Counted from the first letter of the stretch, positions 42,940 to 52,545 are shown. The stretch is 64,000 bases of DNA from a marine gamma proteobacterium HTCC2148 (GCA_000156295.1 DS999223.1:323447-387446); one strand, 5' to 3'. Translations and numbers: made by a program. Notes: generated by a model from the sequence alone, not told the origin.

Positions 42940-44070
42940 ATGTCAGATGCATTTAGTTCTCGCCAGATTCGCTCACTGGTCACCGAGGAGCACAGCTTAA
43001 AGCTATCCATTGAAACAGCTGAAGTTCCGCAGCCGGGGCCAGATGAGATCGTGGTGAAAATCGAAGCGGCACCCATCAACCCTTCCGATCTGGCCCTGCT
43101 GTTTGGGCCTGCGGACATGGCATCTGCAACATTTTCTGAACGTGATGGTGAGCCCGAGGTAGAGGCCCCCATTCTTCCCAAGCTCGCTGGCATGGTGGCA
43201 GCGCGCCAGGGCGAATCTATGCTGGTGGGCAATGAGGCCGCCGGCGTTGTCGTAGCAGCGGGAGAATCTGATGCGGCGCAAGCTCTGCTCGGTAAGACTG
43301 TGGCGATTGCCGGTGGCGATATGTTTCAGCAGTATCGTTGCGTACATTCAATGATGGCCATTCCTATGGGCGAGGATGTCACTGCACGTGAGGCCGCGTC
43401 CAGCTTCGTAAACCCTATGACCGCATTAGGAATGGTAGAAACCATGCGCGACGAAGGCTTTACGGCGTTGGTTCATACCGCCGCTGCTTCAAACTTAGGT
43501 CAGATGTTGAATCGAATTTGCATTGCCGATGGAGTCGACCTGGTCAACATTGTGCGCAAGCCTGAGCAAGTCGAAATATTACGTGAAATCGGTGCAAAGT
43601 ATGTAGTGGATTCAAGTGCGGAGGATTTTGAAGAACAATTAACTGCCGCCATCATTGAAACCAAGGCGTATATGGCTTTTGACGCCACAGGAGGTGGCAG
43701 GCTAACGAACACCATCTTGACGTGCATGGAACGGGCCGCCTCGGCAGGATTGGAATACAATCGCTACGGGTCTGACACCATGAAGAAGGTGTATGTTTAT
43801 GGACGCCTCGACCTGACTCCGCTCACACTCACCCCAGCCTACGGTTTTTCGTTCAACGTGGGTGGCTTTCTGTTAACCCCGTTCTTGCAGCGCATTGGAA
43901 TTGAACGCATGGTCGGCTTGCAGCAGAGAGTGGCGAGCGAGATCAAAACGACATTTGCCAGTCACTACGTTGCTGAAATCTCACTAGCCCAGGCGTTAAC
44001 GGCTGAAGCTATTGCGGTCTACGGGCAGCGTCAGACTGGACAGAAATACCTTATTTGTCCGCAGCACTAG
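42940..44070 (+). CDS. Medium-chain (MDR) NAD(P)H-dependent dehydrogenase/quinone-reductase-like protein
   Basis: Zinc-independent-looking MDR protein of 376 residues. N-terminal GroES-like domain with IVVKIEAAPINPSDLALLFG and VGNEAAGVVVAAG, then a Rossmann domain with ALVHTAAASNLGQMLNRICI and VNIVRKPEQVEILREIGAKY. The cysteine ligands of the structural zinc lobe are not seen. FDATGGGRLTNTILTCME is typical of the quinone-reductase/enoyl-reductase side of the family. The substrate is unknown. The start follows AAGGATATCACC. Confidence 0.87.
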   Translation: MSDAFSSRQIRSLVTEEHSLKLSIETAEVPQPGPDEIVVKIEAAPINPSDLALLFGPADMASATFSERDGEPEVEAPILPKLAGMVAARQGESMLVGNEAAGVVVAAGESDAAQALLGKTVAIAGGDMFQQYRCVHSMMAIPMGEDVTAREAASSFVNPMTALGMVETMRDEGFTALVHTAAASNLGQMLNRICIADGVDLVNIVRKPEQVEILREIGAKYVVDSSAEDFEEQLTAAIIETKAYMAFDATGGGRLTNTILTCMERAASAGLEYNRYGSDTMKKVYVYGRLDLTPLTLTPAYGFSFNVGGFLLTPFLQRIGIERMVGLQQRVASEIKTTFASHYVAEISLAQALTAEAIAVYGQRQTGQKYLICPQH

Positions 44071-44083
44071 AACCCTCTGCGAC

Positions 44084-44117
44084 ATCGCTGGAGCGCCTTG
44101 ACAAGGCCACCAGCGAT
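44084..44117. terminator. Compound hairpin between convergent genes
   Basis: An outer stem ATCGCTGG/CCAGCGAT (eight pairs) encloses an inner stem GCCTT/AAGGC with a three-base loop. The structure fills the 56-base gap between two converging stop codons (44070 and 44127) and is symmetrical enough to act on both strands. No T tract follows on either side. Confidence 0.6.
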
Positions 44118-44126
44118 AGAGAGGCC

Positions 44127-45647
44127 TTAGAAGTCGAGGATGTTTATCCCATCCTCGACACTCACTTGCCCCGACCGCCCAACAGGGTCCTCTTCCAACA
44201 AGTGATTTAAGGTGTCCGCGTCAGCACGGGTATAGGCGAGAATTCGCTCACCGGTAAGGTTCTTCGCTATCACGATGCCTGTTTTAGGTCCGTGGCGGTC
44301 AAAAGCTACAGTGAACGCTTCAACGATTGCAGTTCCGACAGGATCTGCAGCCAGCGAAAGGCATGGTAAGTCGTCGATTTGTTTCTGTAGGGAGTCAGAA
44401 TTGACGGTGACCCATTGTGAGTCGGCTGGTTCGGTTGAATACAAGCCTAGCGAGTGTTTGGTCAAATAGAGACCATTGGCCGTCACTAAACCAAATCCCT
44501 TGTCGCGCTTACGCAAGCGCGCAGTCATTTCGGCAATGCCGTGCAAGGAGTAATTGTTTCCGGGGCCACCCATATAGGGCAAGCCGCCGGTCACGGTGAC
44601 ACCACGTCGGTCCTGCGCAGAAAGGCCAATTTCATTGCAAGTGACCTGCACAGCACAGGGGAAGCAACTGTAAAGGTCGAAATCTGTCACCTCATCGATA
44701 TCGACCCCCGTGGCCTCTGACAGCTTACTCCAGCCTAGACGGATAGCTGGAGATTCATGCAGACCAGGACGCTCACTAATGTGCCATATGTCGTTGAGGT
44801 CGACACCTCCGCGAAGGTATATCCACTGGCTGGAATCAATACTCAGTTCGCGAGCCTTACCCACTGTGGTCATCACCACAGAAGCACCCATATCCACCGC
44901 CAATATGGAGTTCATAGACTTGGTGTAGGGGTAGCCGATATAGCGGTTTTTCTCCGTAACGGTGCGCACCTGCTCAGCACTCAGGGCTTCTTGTGCCCAG
45001 GCGATTGGATTCTTGGCCGCCACATGACTCATGGCACTGCAAAGTTCGGCGAGCGCGTCCTGGTGCTCCTCTTGAGATCGGCCCAGGTGATGTCGCAAAC
45101 TACTTTCAAACAAAGGGTAGGTATTGATCGGTTCGTAAAGGCTATAGAACTTCTCGGTTGCGTTCAGACCATCTCGTTCCTTGCCAATTGTTGTGGGTTC
45201 GGCTTCCTGCTCACCTGCCCAAGCTGATATATCATCGCCTGTTCGAAGCGATGAAAACAGGCTGGCTAATAGCTCCGCGCCCGAAATGAGCACAGCGTTA
45301 TGTTCACCTTCAGCTAACTTCCTGGCAAAGTGATTGACCAGGTATTGAGGTGTGTTGCCGCCAATGACTCCCTGGTAAAAACAGGCGTTGGAGATACCCA
45401 GCCGCTGAGCTGCATGCTTACCCGGGTTCCTTGGAAACAAGACTTTCGTGCCGGGGTCGGTATCCGCGATAAATCGCACTATCGCAACAGCGTCAATGGC
45501 TTGAACTACAGTATCAGCGCCCGCGTCGGCGAGCGCGAGCCGGGAGACTTCAGTGATTGCGTCTATGGGTGTTCTGCTGGTGTCTGGCTTACGCCAAGTT
45601 TGTTGTCCTGCACCAACAATAATGGGTGTGTTATCAAAGCTTTTCAT
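44127..45647 (-). CDS. Thiolase-superfamily protein (acetyl-CoA acetyltransferase/SCP-x-like)
   Basis: 506-residue thiolase-fold protein from the ATG at 45647 (MKSFDNTPIIVGAGQQTWRK). The fold is recognised from the start strand, EVSRLALADAGAD, VLISGAELLAS, FDLYSCFPCAVQVTCNEIGL and GGLPYMGGPGNNYSLHGIAE (C-terminal GGxPxxxGP-type active-site loop). By eye the position of the canonical nucleophilic cysteine reads VIGGNTPQYL, so the ordinary thiolysis mechanism is doubtful. A role in acyl-CoA or sterol-type degradation is suggested by the divergent crotonase and following acyl-CoA dehydrogenase. Confidence 0.85.
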   Translation of the reverse strand: MKSFDNTPIIVGAGQQTWRKPDTSRTPIDAITEVSRLALADAGADTVVQAIDAVAIVRFIADTDPGTKVLFPRNPGKHAAQRLGISNACFYQGVIGGNTPQYLVNHFARKLAEGEHNAVLISGAELLASLFSSLRTGDDISAWAGEQEAEPTTIGKERDGLNATEKFYSLYEPINTYPLFESSLRHHLGRSQEEHQDALAELCSAMSHVAAKNPIAWAQEALSAEQVRTVTEKNRYIGYPYTKSMNSILAVDMGASVVMTTVGKARELSIDSSQWIYLRGGVDLNDIWHISERPGLHESPAIRLGWSKLSEATGVDIDEVTDFDLYSCFPCAVQVTCNEIGLSAQDRRGVTVTGGLPYMGGPGNNYSLHGIAEMTARLRKRDKGFGLVTANGLYLTKHSLGLYSTEPADSQWVTVNSDSLQKQIDDLPCLSLAADPVGTAIVEAFTVAFDRHGPKTGIVIAKNLTGERILAYTRADADTLNHLLEEDPVGRSGQVSVEDGINILDF

Positions 45648-45884
45648 TTGTCGGTAGCACCACTTCACTTCTGCACAAGGGTTTCGGGTCAAAACCTTAT
45701 AGACAGAGGGCTCAAAAATCTACCCGAACCAGCGTATAGCGCGTATTTTAATCACCTGTAAGTAGCCATGTGCTCATGGCTATAAGTAGGGTGCAATGTC
45801 AGGCCATAAATATTGCGCATTGAAGTCATTGGCCAGGTGGCACTGTCGTAGTATCGTGTTTTCATCTCAGAGCGAGATCATTGA

Positions 45885-46673
45885 ATGAACTGGAGTTGGA
45901 AAACGCAAATGAATGAAACCGTTTTAGTGGAATTTGATAGCCGGGTTTGCAGGCTGACTCTCAATCGGCCAACCGTGCTGAACGCTCTGAATCACGAAGT
46001 GTTTTCACAGTTATTGGCAGCGATAGAGTCTATCGCTGCCAAGGGTGACGACGTGGGTTGCGTCATTTTGAGTGGCAGCGGTAAAGCCTTTTCTTCGGGG
46101 CATGACCTTAATGACATTAGTTCGGGTGAAGAAGCTCAGCATGCCGATTTTGAAGCTTCTGTGCTGGAGGCCCTGGCGTCATTGCCGCTGCCGGTTATTG
46201 CTCAGGTGCATGGCTACTGTTTCACGGGTGCGCTGGAGCTCGCTCTCGCTGCCGACCTTATTTTCGTAGATTGCGACACAAAATTAGCCGATACCCACAG
46301 TAAGTGGGGGTTAAGTCCAATCTGGGGCATGACCCAACGTCTACCCAGGCGTATAGGTGCGGCGCGCGCTAAAGATATGATGTTTAGCAGCCGACTTGTC
46401 CCCGCTGACGAGGCGCTACAAATAGGCCTGGTGGACCGAGTCTGTCCCGTCATTAGCCTTGCAGACGAAACCGCTGAGTACGCCCGCAAACTGGCGGAAA
46501 ATTCATTGCACAGCCACCAGGTCTGCAAGAGCATCATCGAGGCCACCGATGGTTTTCGCATTCACGACGGGCTGAACTACGAATACAAAAATAGCCCTGG
46601 TGCCTGCAGTGACATGGCAGAACGACTGGCCGTTTTTCAGGAAACAGCCGCCGCAAAGAAAACGACTCGCTAG
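45885..46673 (+). CDS. Enoyl-CoA hydratase/isomerase (crotonase family)
   Basis: Crotonase-fold protein of 262 residues acting on acyl-CoA thioesters. RLTLNRPTVLNALNHEVFSQ, VILSGSGKAFSSGHDLNDI (first oxyanion-hole strand) and VHGYCFTGALELALAADLIF (second oxyanion-hole Gly) are typical; ADTHSKWGLSPIWGMTQRLP follows. A second start, ATG at 45909 (MNETVLVEF), is equally plausible and has GGA nearby. It is followed after 108 bases by an acyl-CoA dehydrogenase gene in the same direction. Confidence 0.9.
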   Translation: MNWSWKTQMNETVLVEFDSRVCRLTLNRPTVLNALNHEVFSQLLAAIESIAAKGDDVGCVILSGSGKAFSSGHDLNDISSGEEAQHADFEASVLEALASLPLPVIAQVHGYCFTGALELALAADLIFVDCDTKLADTHSKWGLSPIWGMTQRLPRRIGAARAKDMMFSSRLVPADEALQIGLVDRVCPVISLADETAEYARKLAENSLHSHQVCKSIIEATDGFRIHDGLNYEYKNSPGACSDMAERLAVFQETAAAKKTTR

Positions 46674-46781
46674 AACTGGGCCTGCACTGAGCTCTGCAGG
46701 TAAAAGTTTTGGCGAGGCTGTAAAATAGCGTGCCGATAGCTCGTATAATGATCGTCCAACACTTCAATTACGGTACATCCA

Positions 46782-47954
46782 ATGTCACTAAGTTTTGATT
46801 CTGCAAGACTGCCCAACCCTGATCTGACAGAAGAGCATGAGGCCTGGCGTGAACAGCTGCGCCGCTTCATCGACAGAGAGATCATGCCTCACGTTGACGA
46901 GTGGGATGAACAGGGCTTTTTGCCGGAAGAGCTGTGGGGCAAGGCCGCCGAATTTGGGCTGCTTGGCCTGGGTTACCCCGAGCAATATGGCGGCATCGAA
47001 ACCGGTATAGATTTATATCATCACAATATCCTCAGTGAGGAGCTTTCGCGCACCAGCCTGGGAGGACTGCCCAGTACCTTACTGTCCCACGGCATCGGTA
47101 TGCCGCCGGTCGTTGCTTTTGGCAGCGAGTCGCTTAAATCGGAGATCATTCCCCCGGTGCTGGCGGGTGAGAAAAGAATATGCCTGGCGATTACTGAGCC
47201 CTCGGGAGGCTCTGATGTAGCTAACCTCCAGACCACGGCAGTGCGTGATGGCGAGCATTATATCGTCAACGGTAGCAAGACATTCATTTCCGGCGGCATG
47301 GGCTCTCATTGGGCGACAACGGGCGTACGCACGGGAGGCGAGGGCGGTAGCGGCGTTTCTGTGCTGGTCATCCCAATGGACCTTGAAGGCGTTAGCCGCA
47401 CGCCCCTGAATAAAAAGCAGGGCTGGTGGTGCAGCGATACTGCCACCCTGTACTTTGATAACGTAAGGGTACCCGCTGGAAATTTGCTGGCGGAGGAGGG
47501 CAATGGCTTTCTGGTCATCGCCAACAACTTCAACGATGAGCGTCTGGCCATGGCAGTTATGATGGAGGCCTTCGCCCGGGTCTGCCTCGAAGATGCCGTT
47601 AACTGGGCCCAGGAGCGCAAGACCTTCGGAAAGAGGTTGGCGGATCATCAAGTAATAAGACACAAAATTGCAGAAATGAAGCAACGGATTAACGTCTGCC
47701 AGACCTACATCCAGCACTGCACTCGTCAGGTGATCACGGGCACGGCTGACTTCGGCGATATCGCACTGCTGAAGGTCCAATGCAGTCAAACGATGGAGTT
47801 TTGCGCCAGAGAGGCGATGCAAATTTTAGGCGGAATTGGCTATATGCGTGGCAATCGTGTGGAAAGGATTTACCGCGAGGTGCGGGTCAATGCGATTGGC
47901 GGCGGCTCCGAAGAAATTATGAGAGATCTGGCGTCCCGGGCTTACGGACTCTAG
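46782..47954 (+). CDS. Acyl-CoA dehydrogenase
   Basis: FAD-dependent alpha,beta-dehydrogenation of an acyl-CoA. 390 residues with the three-part fold: helical N domain (HEAWREQLRRFIDREIMPHV), beta domain with ICLAITEPSGGSDVANLQTT and NGSKTFISGG (flavin contact), and C-terminal helices with AQERKTFGKRLADHQVIRHK, ILGGIGYMRGNRVERIYREV and GGGSEEIMRDLASRAYGL. The fatty-acid chain specificity cannot be told. It pairs with the crotonase just upstream. Confidence 0.95.
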   Translation: MSLSFDSARLPNPDLTEEHEAWREQLRRFIDREIMPHVDEWDEQGFLPEELWGKAAEFGLLGLGYPEQYGGIETGIDLYHHNILSEELSRTSLGGLPSTLLSHGIGMPPVVAFGSESLKSEIIPPVLAGEKRICLAITEPSGGSDVANLQTTAVRDGEHYIVNGSKTFISGGMGSHWATTGVRTGGEGGSGVSVLVIPMDLEGVSRTPLNKKQGWWCSDTATLYFDNVRVPAGNLLAEEGNGFLVIANNFNDERLAMAVMMEAFARVCLEDAVNWAQERKTFGKRLADHQVIRHKIAEMKQRINVCQTYIQHCTRQVITGTADFGDIALLKVQCSQTMEFCAREAMQILGGIGYMRGNRVERIYREVRVNAIGGGSEEIMRDLASRAYGL

Positions 47955-47988
47955 CTCAAAGCTTAAGCTCTCAATACATTGCAAAGTG

Positions 47989-50385
47989 CTAGTCGAGGAT
48001 TTCTACGACGCCGGTATCACCGTCTAACTTAACCCGGTCGCCCGTGTTAATCACGCGGGTGCCGACCCGGCTGTTTACCACACAGGGCAAACCGTATTCC
48101 CTGGCGATGACTGCGCCGTGAGAAACTGCACTTCCCAGGTCGGTGATCAGTCCTGCGATCATGCTGAAGTAGGGCGTCCAGCCGATATCTGTGATGGGTG
48201 TGACTAGAATTTCTCCCGGCTTGAGCTCGGCTGCCTCTGCCAGCGTGTGCGCCACTCGAGCGATACCTTCGACCACGCCGCTGGATGCGGGGCGCCCCGA
48301 TAGTGCAGCATCACCGAGATCCACTATTTTTTCCTGCAGGGGTAAAGCCGCCCCTACGCTGATTTCAGGGAAACTTAATCGTTGTTGAAAGGGAAGAGCG
48401 TCGCGTCGGCTTTGGACCTGTTTTAACATCGCCGAATCCGGCTCTGTCACAAAGGTAGCCAGTTCATCAAAACTAAAAAAGTAGACCAGATCTGCGTCAG
48501 GAAGAGTGCCTTCCTCTACCAACAGCTTTCCAAGGTCAACGAAAGCCAACTTGAAACGATGAGCCACAGCGACCAAATGAGATTTGGTGTGCTCCCTGCG
48601 ACGCACGGCGTTATGTGCTTTAGGTAAGACCCAGCGCAGACCGCGCTTAAGACCGGCCATATCAATAGATGAGTGATGCGCATTGTGGGTAGTCGCGCCG
48701 GCAAGTCGAGCTCGGGCGCCCGCTTGCATACTCTGCACCAAGGGTGTGGGCTCTTCCCCCCAGGCGGGGTCGCGCATGCAAAGTTCGCGATAGCCGCGGT
48801 GACCGTGTTTAACCAAAAAGGAATCGAAGTCGCTGCTGATTGATTGCTCAGAGCGCAGCCAGCCCAGAGCATCTGTTGCAGTTACATCACAAAAACAGCT
48901 CGTTGCGTCGGGAACCGAGGCAATTCGGTCTACCAGTGCATCCAGTTCCAGAACCATCTCGGCGCTTTCCACGCCGCTGGCTCCGGCGAGCAACCGCATG
49001 GCCTCAGCCTGCTCTTCAAGCGTAGCGTTATTGCTCCGGCTGGAGACCATGTTTTCAACAATGGCAGACAAAAATCCTGATAAGGCCGAGGACTGTATAT
49101 GAACTGCCATCGCATGTTCGTAGAACCAGGCCTTGCTCATCAGTTCTTCAATCATGCCTTTGGCGTTGTGCTTGCTGGACACCCGAAAGTTAGCCACTTC
49201 CTGGTCGAAGCGGGCGACTACCTTTGGTGCGGTCAGAGCGTAATGAAACAGACGCACTGTATTGATCATTCGGCGCCAAGTTGGCATGGGTGGCAAGGCC
49301 TTTAACTCAGGCACAGGACGACCGCATAGCGTCTGGGCAGTCTGTTCCGGCGTGGAACCAAGCACTCCGGCACTCATTACAATATTGCCGGTGAGGTTGA
49401 GAAACAGGTGCCCGTAGCCCCAGGCCGTGACCTGCCATTGTTTTGAAATCGCTTTTCTCGTACCTACCGTCACCTGCATGTGCTGCAAACCATAGTCGAT
49501 ACTCCATCCGGTAAAGGACCCCGTGAGAGGCGAAACTGCGCCTGGCATCATCTCACTGACGTTGCTGATAGTGACGACATCGTCAGGGCGGGGCAGGGGT
49601 GTATCGAACTCATTAAGGTCGGCTGGTAATTTTGTGATAGGCCGAGCCTGCAGCCAGAACAGCTCACCAGACGCATCTATAGCCCACTCAAGGTCCAGCG
49701 GTCTGCCTTCATGGGCCTCAGCCTGGCGCGCCCCACGAGCGATTTGTACGAGTTCCTCATTGGAGAGGATTGCAACATCATCTGCCAGGGACTGATGAAT
49801 AATGTTGTCGCACCTGTCGACAGCGAAATGATCGGGCGTCACTTCGCCGCTCACCAGTGCTTCACCCAGCCCTTTAACCGCATCTATAACCATAACGTCT
49901 CTTCTGGCGCTAACAGGGTCTGCAGTGAACACAACGCCCGCGGCGCGGGCATTGACCATTCGCTGTACCACAACATTCATTGCTGTCTCGGCGGTGTCAT
50001 CCCGACCTTGATATTGCATGGCCCGCGCGCTCTCCAGCGAAGAAACACAGTGGTTAATTGCCAAGAGCACTGCATCAAAACCTTCAACATTCAGCACTGT
50101 GTCGTATTGCCCTGCAAAGGAGTCCTCGGAGCCATCCTCGCCCTGGGCAGAAGAGCGCACCGCTACAGGATGGTCACCGAGAGCAGACCATGCTTCGCGC
50201 AGTCCTTGTGGGTATTTATCTTTTTGCGCACAGCAAACTACGAACGCAGGCGGTACCTGCAGCCCCATATCGAGCAGACGGGAGAGGCCGTAAGCCTTGC
50301 CACCGGCGGATTCGTCGGTGATTTGGTGGAGTGATAATAGACCTGGCTTTGCAGGGGATGACGTTATTCCCGATGTTTTTTGCAT
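47989..50385 (-). CDS. PEP/pyruvate-dikinase superfamily phosphotransferase with rifampin-phosphotransferase-like architecture
   Basis: 798-residue dikinase-family enzyme. An ATP-grasp domain leads (about 1-260): ESAGGKAYGLSRLLDMGLQV, PVAVRSSAQGEDGSEDSFAG, GVVFTADPVSARRDVMVIDA. A middle region (about 260-680) has VSEMMPGAVSPLTGSFTGW, and the swivelling phosphohistidine domain is at the C-terminus with GSAVSHGAVIAREYGLPCVV, H756 being the predicted phosphate carrier. PEP synthase has the His domain in the middle and a C-terminal TIM barrel, which is absent here; the order matches rifampin phosphotransferase (Rph). The substrate is unknown, and drug phosphorylation is only one possibility. It stands alone between convergent and divergent neighbours. 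Confidence 0.82.
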   Translation of the reverse strand: MQKTSGITSSPAKPGLLSLHQITDESAGGKAYGLSRLLDMGLQVPPAFVVCCAQKDKYPQGLREAWSALGDHPVAVRSSAQGEDGSEDSFAGQYDTVLNVEGFDAVLLAINHCVSSLESARAMQYQGRDDTAETAMNVVVQRMVNARAAGVVFTADPVSARRDVMVIDAVKGLGEALVSGEVTPDHFAVDRCDNIIHQSLADDVAILSNEELVQIARGARQAEAHEGRPLDLEWAIDASGELFWLQARPITKLPADLNEFDTPLPRPDDVVTISNVSEMMPGAVSPLTGSFTGWSIDYGLQHMQVTVGTRKAISKQWQVTAWGYGHLFLNLTGNIVMSAGVLGSTPEQTAQTLCGRPVPELKALPPMPTWRRMINTVRLFHYALTAPKVVARFDQEVANFRVSSKHNAKGMIEELMSKAWFYEHAMAVHIQSSALSGFLSAIVENMVSSRSNNATLEEQAEAMRLLAGASGVESAEMVLELDALVDRIASVPDATSCFCDVTATDALGWLRSEQSISSDFDSFLVKHGHRGYRELCMRDPAWGEEPTPLVQSMQAGARARLAGATTHNAHHSSIDMAGLKRGLRWVLPKAHNAVRRREHTKSHLVAVAHRFKLAFVDLGKLLVEEGTLPDADLVYFFSFDELATFVTEPDSAMLKQVQSRRDALPFQQRLSFPEISVGAALPLQEKIVDLGDAALSGRPASSGVVEGIARVAHTLAEAAELKPGEILVTPITDIGWTPYFSMIAGLITDLGSAVSHGAVIAREYGLPCVVNSRVGTRVINTGDRVKLDGDTGVVEILD

Positions 50386-50666
50386 CTACGGCTGTGCCTG
50401 TTACAGAAGTCTGGATTTAACTAAAGGTAGGTGAATATACACTCAAACTATCGGGCATTGAAATATGAATGCCTATGACTTGGAACTGACAGCTGCAGAC
50501 AACCCAGGCCCGCCAGGCAATCATCTTTTCAGCTTGGGTTGCCGCTGTAGCAGAGCGCGTTGACTTGACGCCAGAACCGGACCGCAATACCGCGGCTGAG
50601 CTTAACAATTCTTTACCCAGAATGGCTGTGGCTGCATGATACTGTGCACAAGACTTTTATCATTCC

Positions 50667-51056
50667 ATGGTGGACCCAATGTTGATTCGTATGCGCCAGG
50701 CGACAGTGATCAGTTTAGTGCTCCTGTTGGCAGCAGTGGCGGCCTGCACCACAACAGATGAAATCATTATCGATAAAAAAGGCGTTAGCATGGCCAGCTA
50801 TGAAGCAGATCTGGCGGAGTGCAGAGCGTATTCCAGCGAGGTCAAATCCGCAGAGAAGACCGCCAGGGGAGCCGCTTCCGGAGCCGTCATCGGCGGCGCT
50901 ATTGGTGCCATAACAGGCGGCAGCAGCAGGGCAGTGGAGGGCGCTGGTGTTGGCGCCGTTACCGGCGGTGCACGCGGCGCAAGCGAGGGCGAGCGCGATG
51001 AAATTCAAGTGGTCAAAAACTGTCTCCGAGGTCGCGGATACCGGGTACTGAATTGA
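50667..51056 (+). CDS. Glycine-zipper outer-membrane lipoprotein
   Basis: Small secreted protein with a lipoprotein signal (SLVLLLAAVAAC, lipobox AVAAC) and a glycine-zipper segment GAASGAVIGGAIGAITGGSS then GAGVGAVTGGARGAS, as in SlyB/Rcp-type proteins of the outer membrane. A conserved tail with KNCLRGRGYRVLN is also typical of this group. Three in-frame ATGs at 50667, 50679 and 50691 are possible; the third gives the most normal signal peptide. 121-129 residues. Function unknown, envelope-related by composition. Confidence 0.8.
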   Translation: MVDPMLIRMRQATVISLVLLLAAVAACTTTDEIIIDKKGVSMASYEADLAECRAYSSEVKSAEKTARGAASGAVIGGAIGAITGGSSRAVEGAGVGAVTGGARGASEGERDEIQVVKNCLRGRGYRVLN

Positions 51057-51306
51057 ACTATCGTCATTCTTGGGTGCTCATTTCAAAATAACGCTCGTAT
51101 GACACTTGTCACACAGCTATTCCCACACAGGCCACGCAAACATTCATCCAGGGCGGTATTTATGTGACGCCGTTGCTCTCAACAAAAAGAGGCATTGGAT
51201 ATCCGTCGCCAACTTTTAGCGTCACCCTCGTAACACCAGACCAAGGTCACGATCGATGGCAATTCTGCATGCTATTATCCTAACCACACGTAAGCAGGAA
51301 CGCATT

Positions 51307-52545
51307 ATGTCAATCGATTGCCGAACCAGACGTCATTGCGACCGGAGGCCCCTGGATCGAGATGAGGTTTTTGATTCACTGATACCAGAGGCACTGTCAA
51401 ACAATGCCGAACTTGCCGCCAGAGGGCTGATATACAAGCGCCTGCCAGCTCTTACCTTCAGCGTCGATGGTCGCAGTGCCACCCTGTACGAACGAAATGG
51501 CGCGCTGCGCATCGAGGCAGGTGAGGCCTCTGAAAGCGCTGTTGTCAGTCTGGATAGTTCGGCGCTCTCGGATCTCGTGCAGGACTGGGCGACGACCATG
51601 GGATTGGCGATGAATTCGCGCGTCAAAATGACCCGGGGAAACTTTGAGCACTGGATTGGCTGGGAACCGATTTTCCGAGCGCTCTTCGATGGACGACCGG
51701 TTCACGAGCCTGGCGCAATCTCCATCTCTGACCGCAATGGCAGTGACCTGAACCTCAACCGAAGCTTCGAGCTTGATGATGACCCTGCTGAAATTTCACA
51801 CTTTCTGCATCAGGCTGGATTTCTGCATCTGCGAGGTGTGTTTACAGAATGTGAAATGGCCGCTGTATCCGCTGATCTGGACGCATCGCTGGCGCGTGCG
51901 CGTCCTGATGACGGCGCGTCATGGTGGGCAGGAGATTCGAAGGGCGTACAGCAGGCAGTGCGCATATTATTTTTCCATGAACAATCTGCTGCATTATCTG
52001 AACTGCTCAGGGACGATAGACTCGGCTGGCTGGCCGACATTACTGGCGACAATCTTGGTGGGGATGATGAGGGTACGGGCTGGCTCGGCGCCGAGGGCCT
52101 GATTAAGCCACTCGATATCCAGACCGGCCTCTCGGACCTTCCCTGGCACAAGGACTGTGGTCAGGGTCGTCACTCTTATTACTGCAACGGTCTTACCATC
52201 GGTCTGTCCATTACCGGCGCAGACGAGCGCAGCGGCGCATTGGGCGTAGTACCGGGCTCTCATCGGGCCAACATACAACCTGCGGGCAAAGATGACAGCC
52301 TCGACCTGCCTGCACTAAAGCTAGTCACGCAGACTGGAGACCTGACCGTGCACTGCAGCGATACGCTGCACCGCGCGTATCCGCCCATCGAACGTCCACG
52401 CAAGGTAGTCTACACCGGCTTTCGGCAACCCCTAATGAAGGGAGATACCATGGAGGAAGTGCCAGTTGCAAAGCAGCGCGCGGCCAGGGCGCAGCTGACT
52501 AACGTGCAGAATCGCATTGCCGGGGCCGGAACCAACTCGGGTTAA
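51307..52545 (+). CDS. Phytanoyl-CoA dioxygenase-family protein with N-terminal SCP2-like domain
   Basis: 412-residue Fe(II)/2-oxoglutarate dioxygenase-like protein. The C-terminal PhyH domain is visible from FLHLRGVFTECEMAAVSADL, with the metal motif H-x-D in LPWHKDCGQGRHS, a second His in VHCSDTLHRAYPPIERPRKV, and GSHRANI. The N-terminal 140 residues (TLYERNGALRIEAGEASES, SRVKMTRGNFEHWIGW) resemble a sterol-carrier-protein-2-like fold by eye. The ATG at 51307 has AGGA eight bases before it and is preferred over 51256. Substrate unknown; a lipid or sterol acyl chain is suggested by the fusion. Confidence 0.8.
   Translation: MSIDCRTRRHCDRRPLDRDEVFDSLIPEALSNNAELAARGLIYKRLPALTFSVDGRSATLYERNGALRIEAGEASESAVVSLDSSALSDLVQDWATTMGLAMNSRVKMTRGNFEHWIGWEPIFRALFDGRPVHEPGAISISDRNGSDLNLNRSFELDDDPAEISHFLHQAGFLHLRGVFTECEMAAVSADLDASLARARPDDGASWWAGDSKGVQQAVRILFFHEQSAALSELLRDDRLGWLADITGDNLGGDDEGTGWLGAEGLIKPLDIQTGLSDLPWHKDCGQGRHSYYCNGLTIGLSITGADERSGALGVVPGSHRANIQPAGKDDSLDLPALKLVTQTGDLTVHCSDTLHRAYPPIERPRKVVYTGFRQPLMKGDTMEEVPVAKQRAARAQLTNVQNRIAGAGTNSG

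Noticed and set aside
50417-50608. 63-codon minus-strand frame between the dikinase and the lipoprotein gene
   Set aside because: No ribosome binding site, no recognised motif, low-complexity composition; more likely promoter region.
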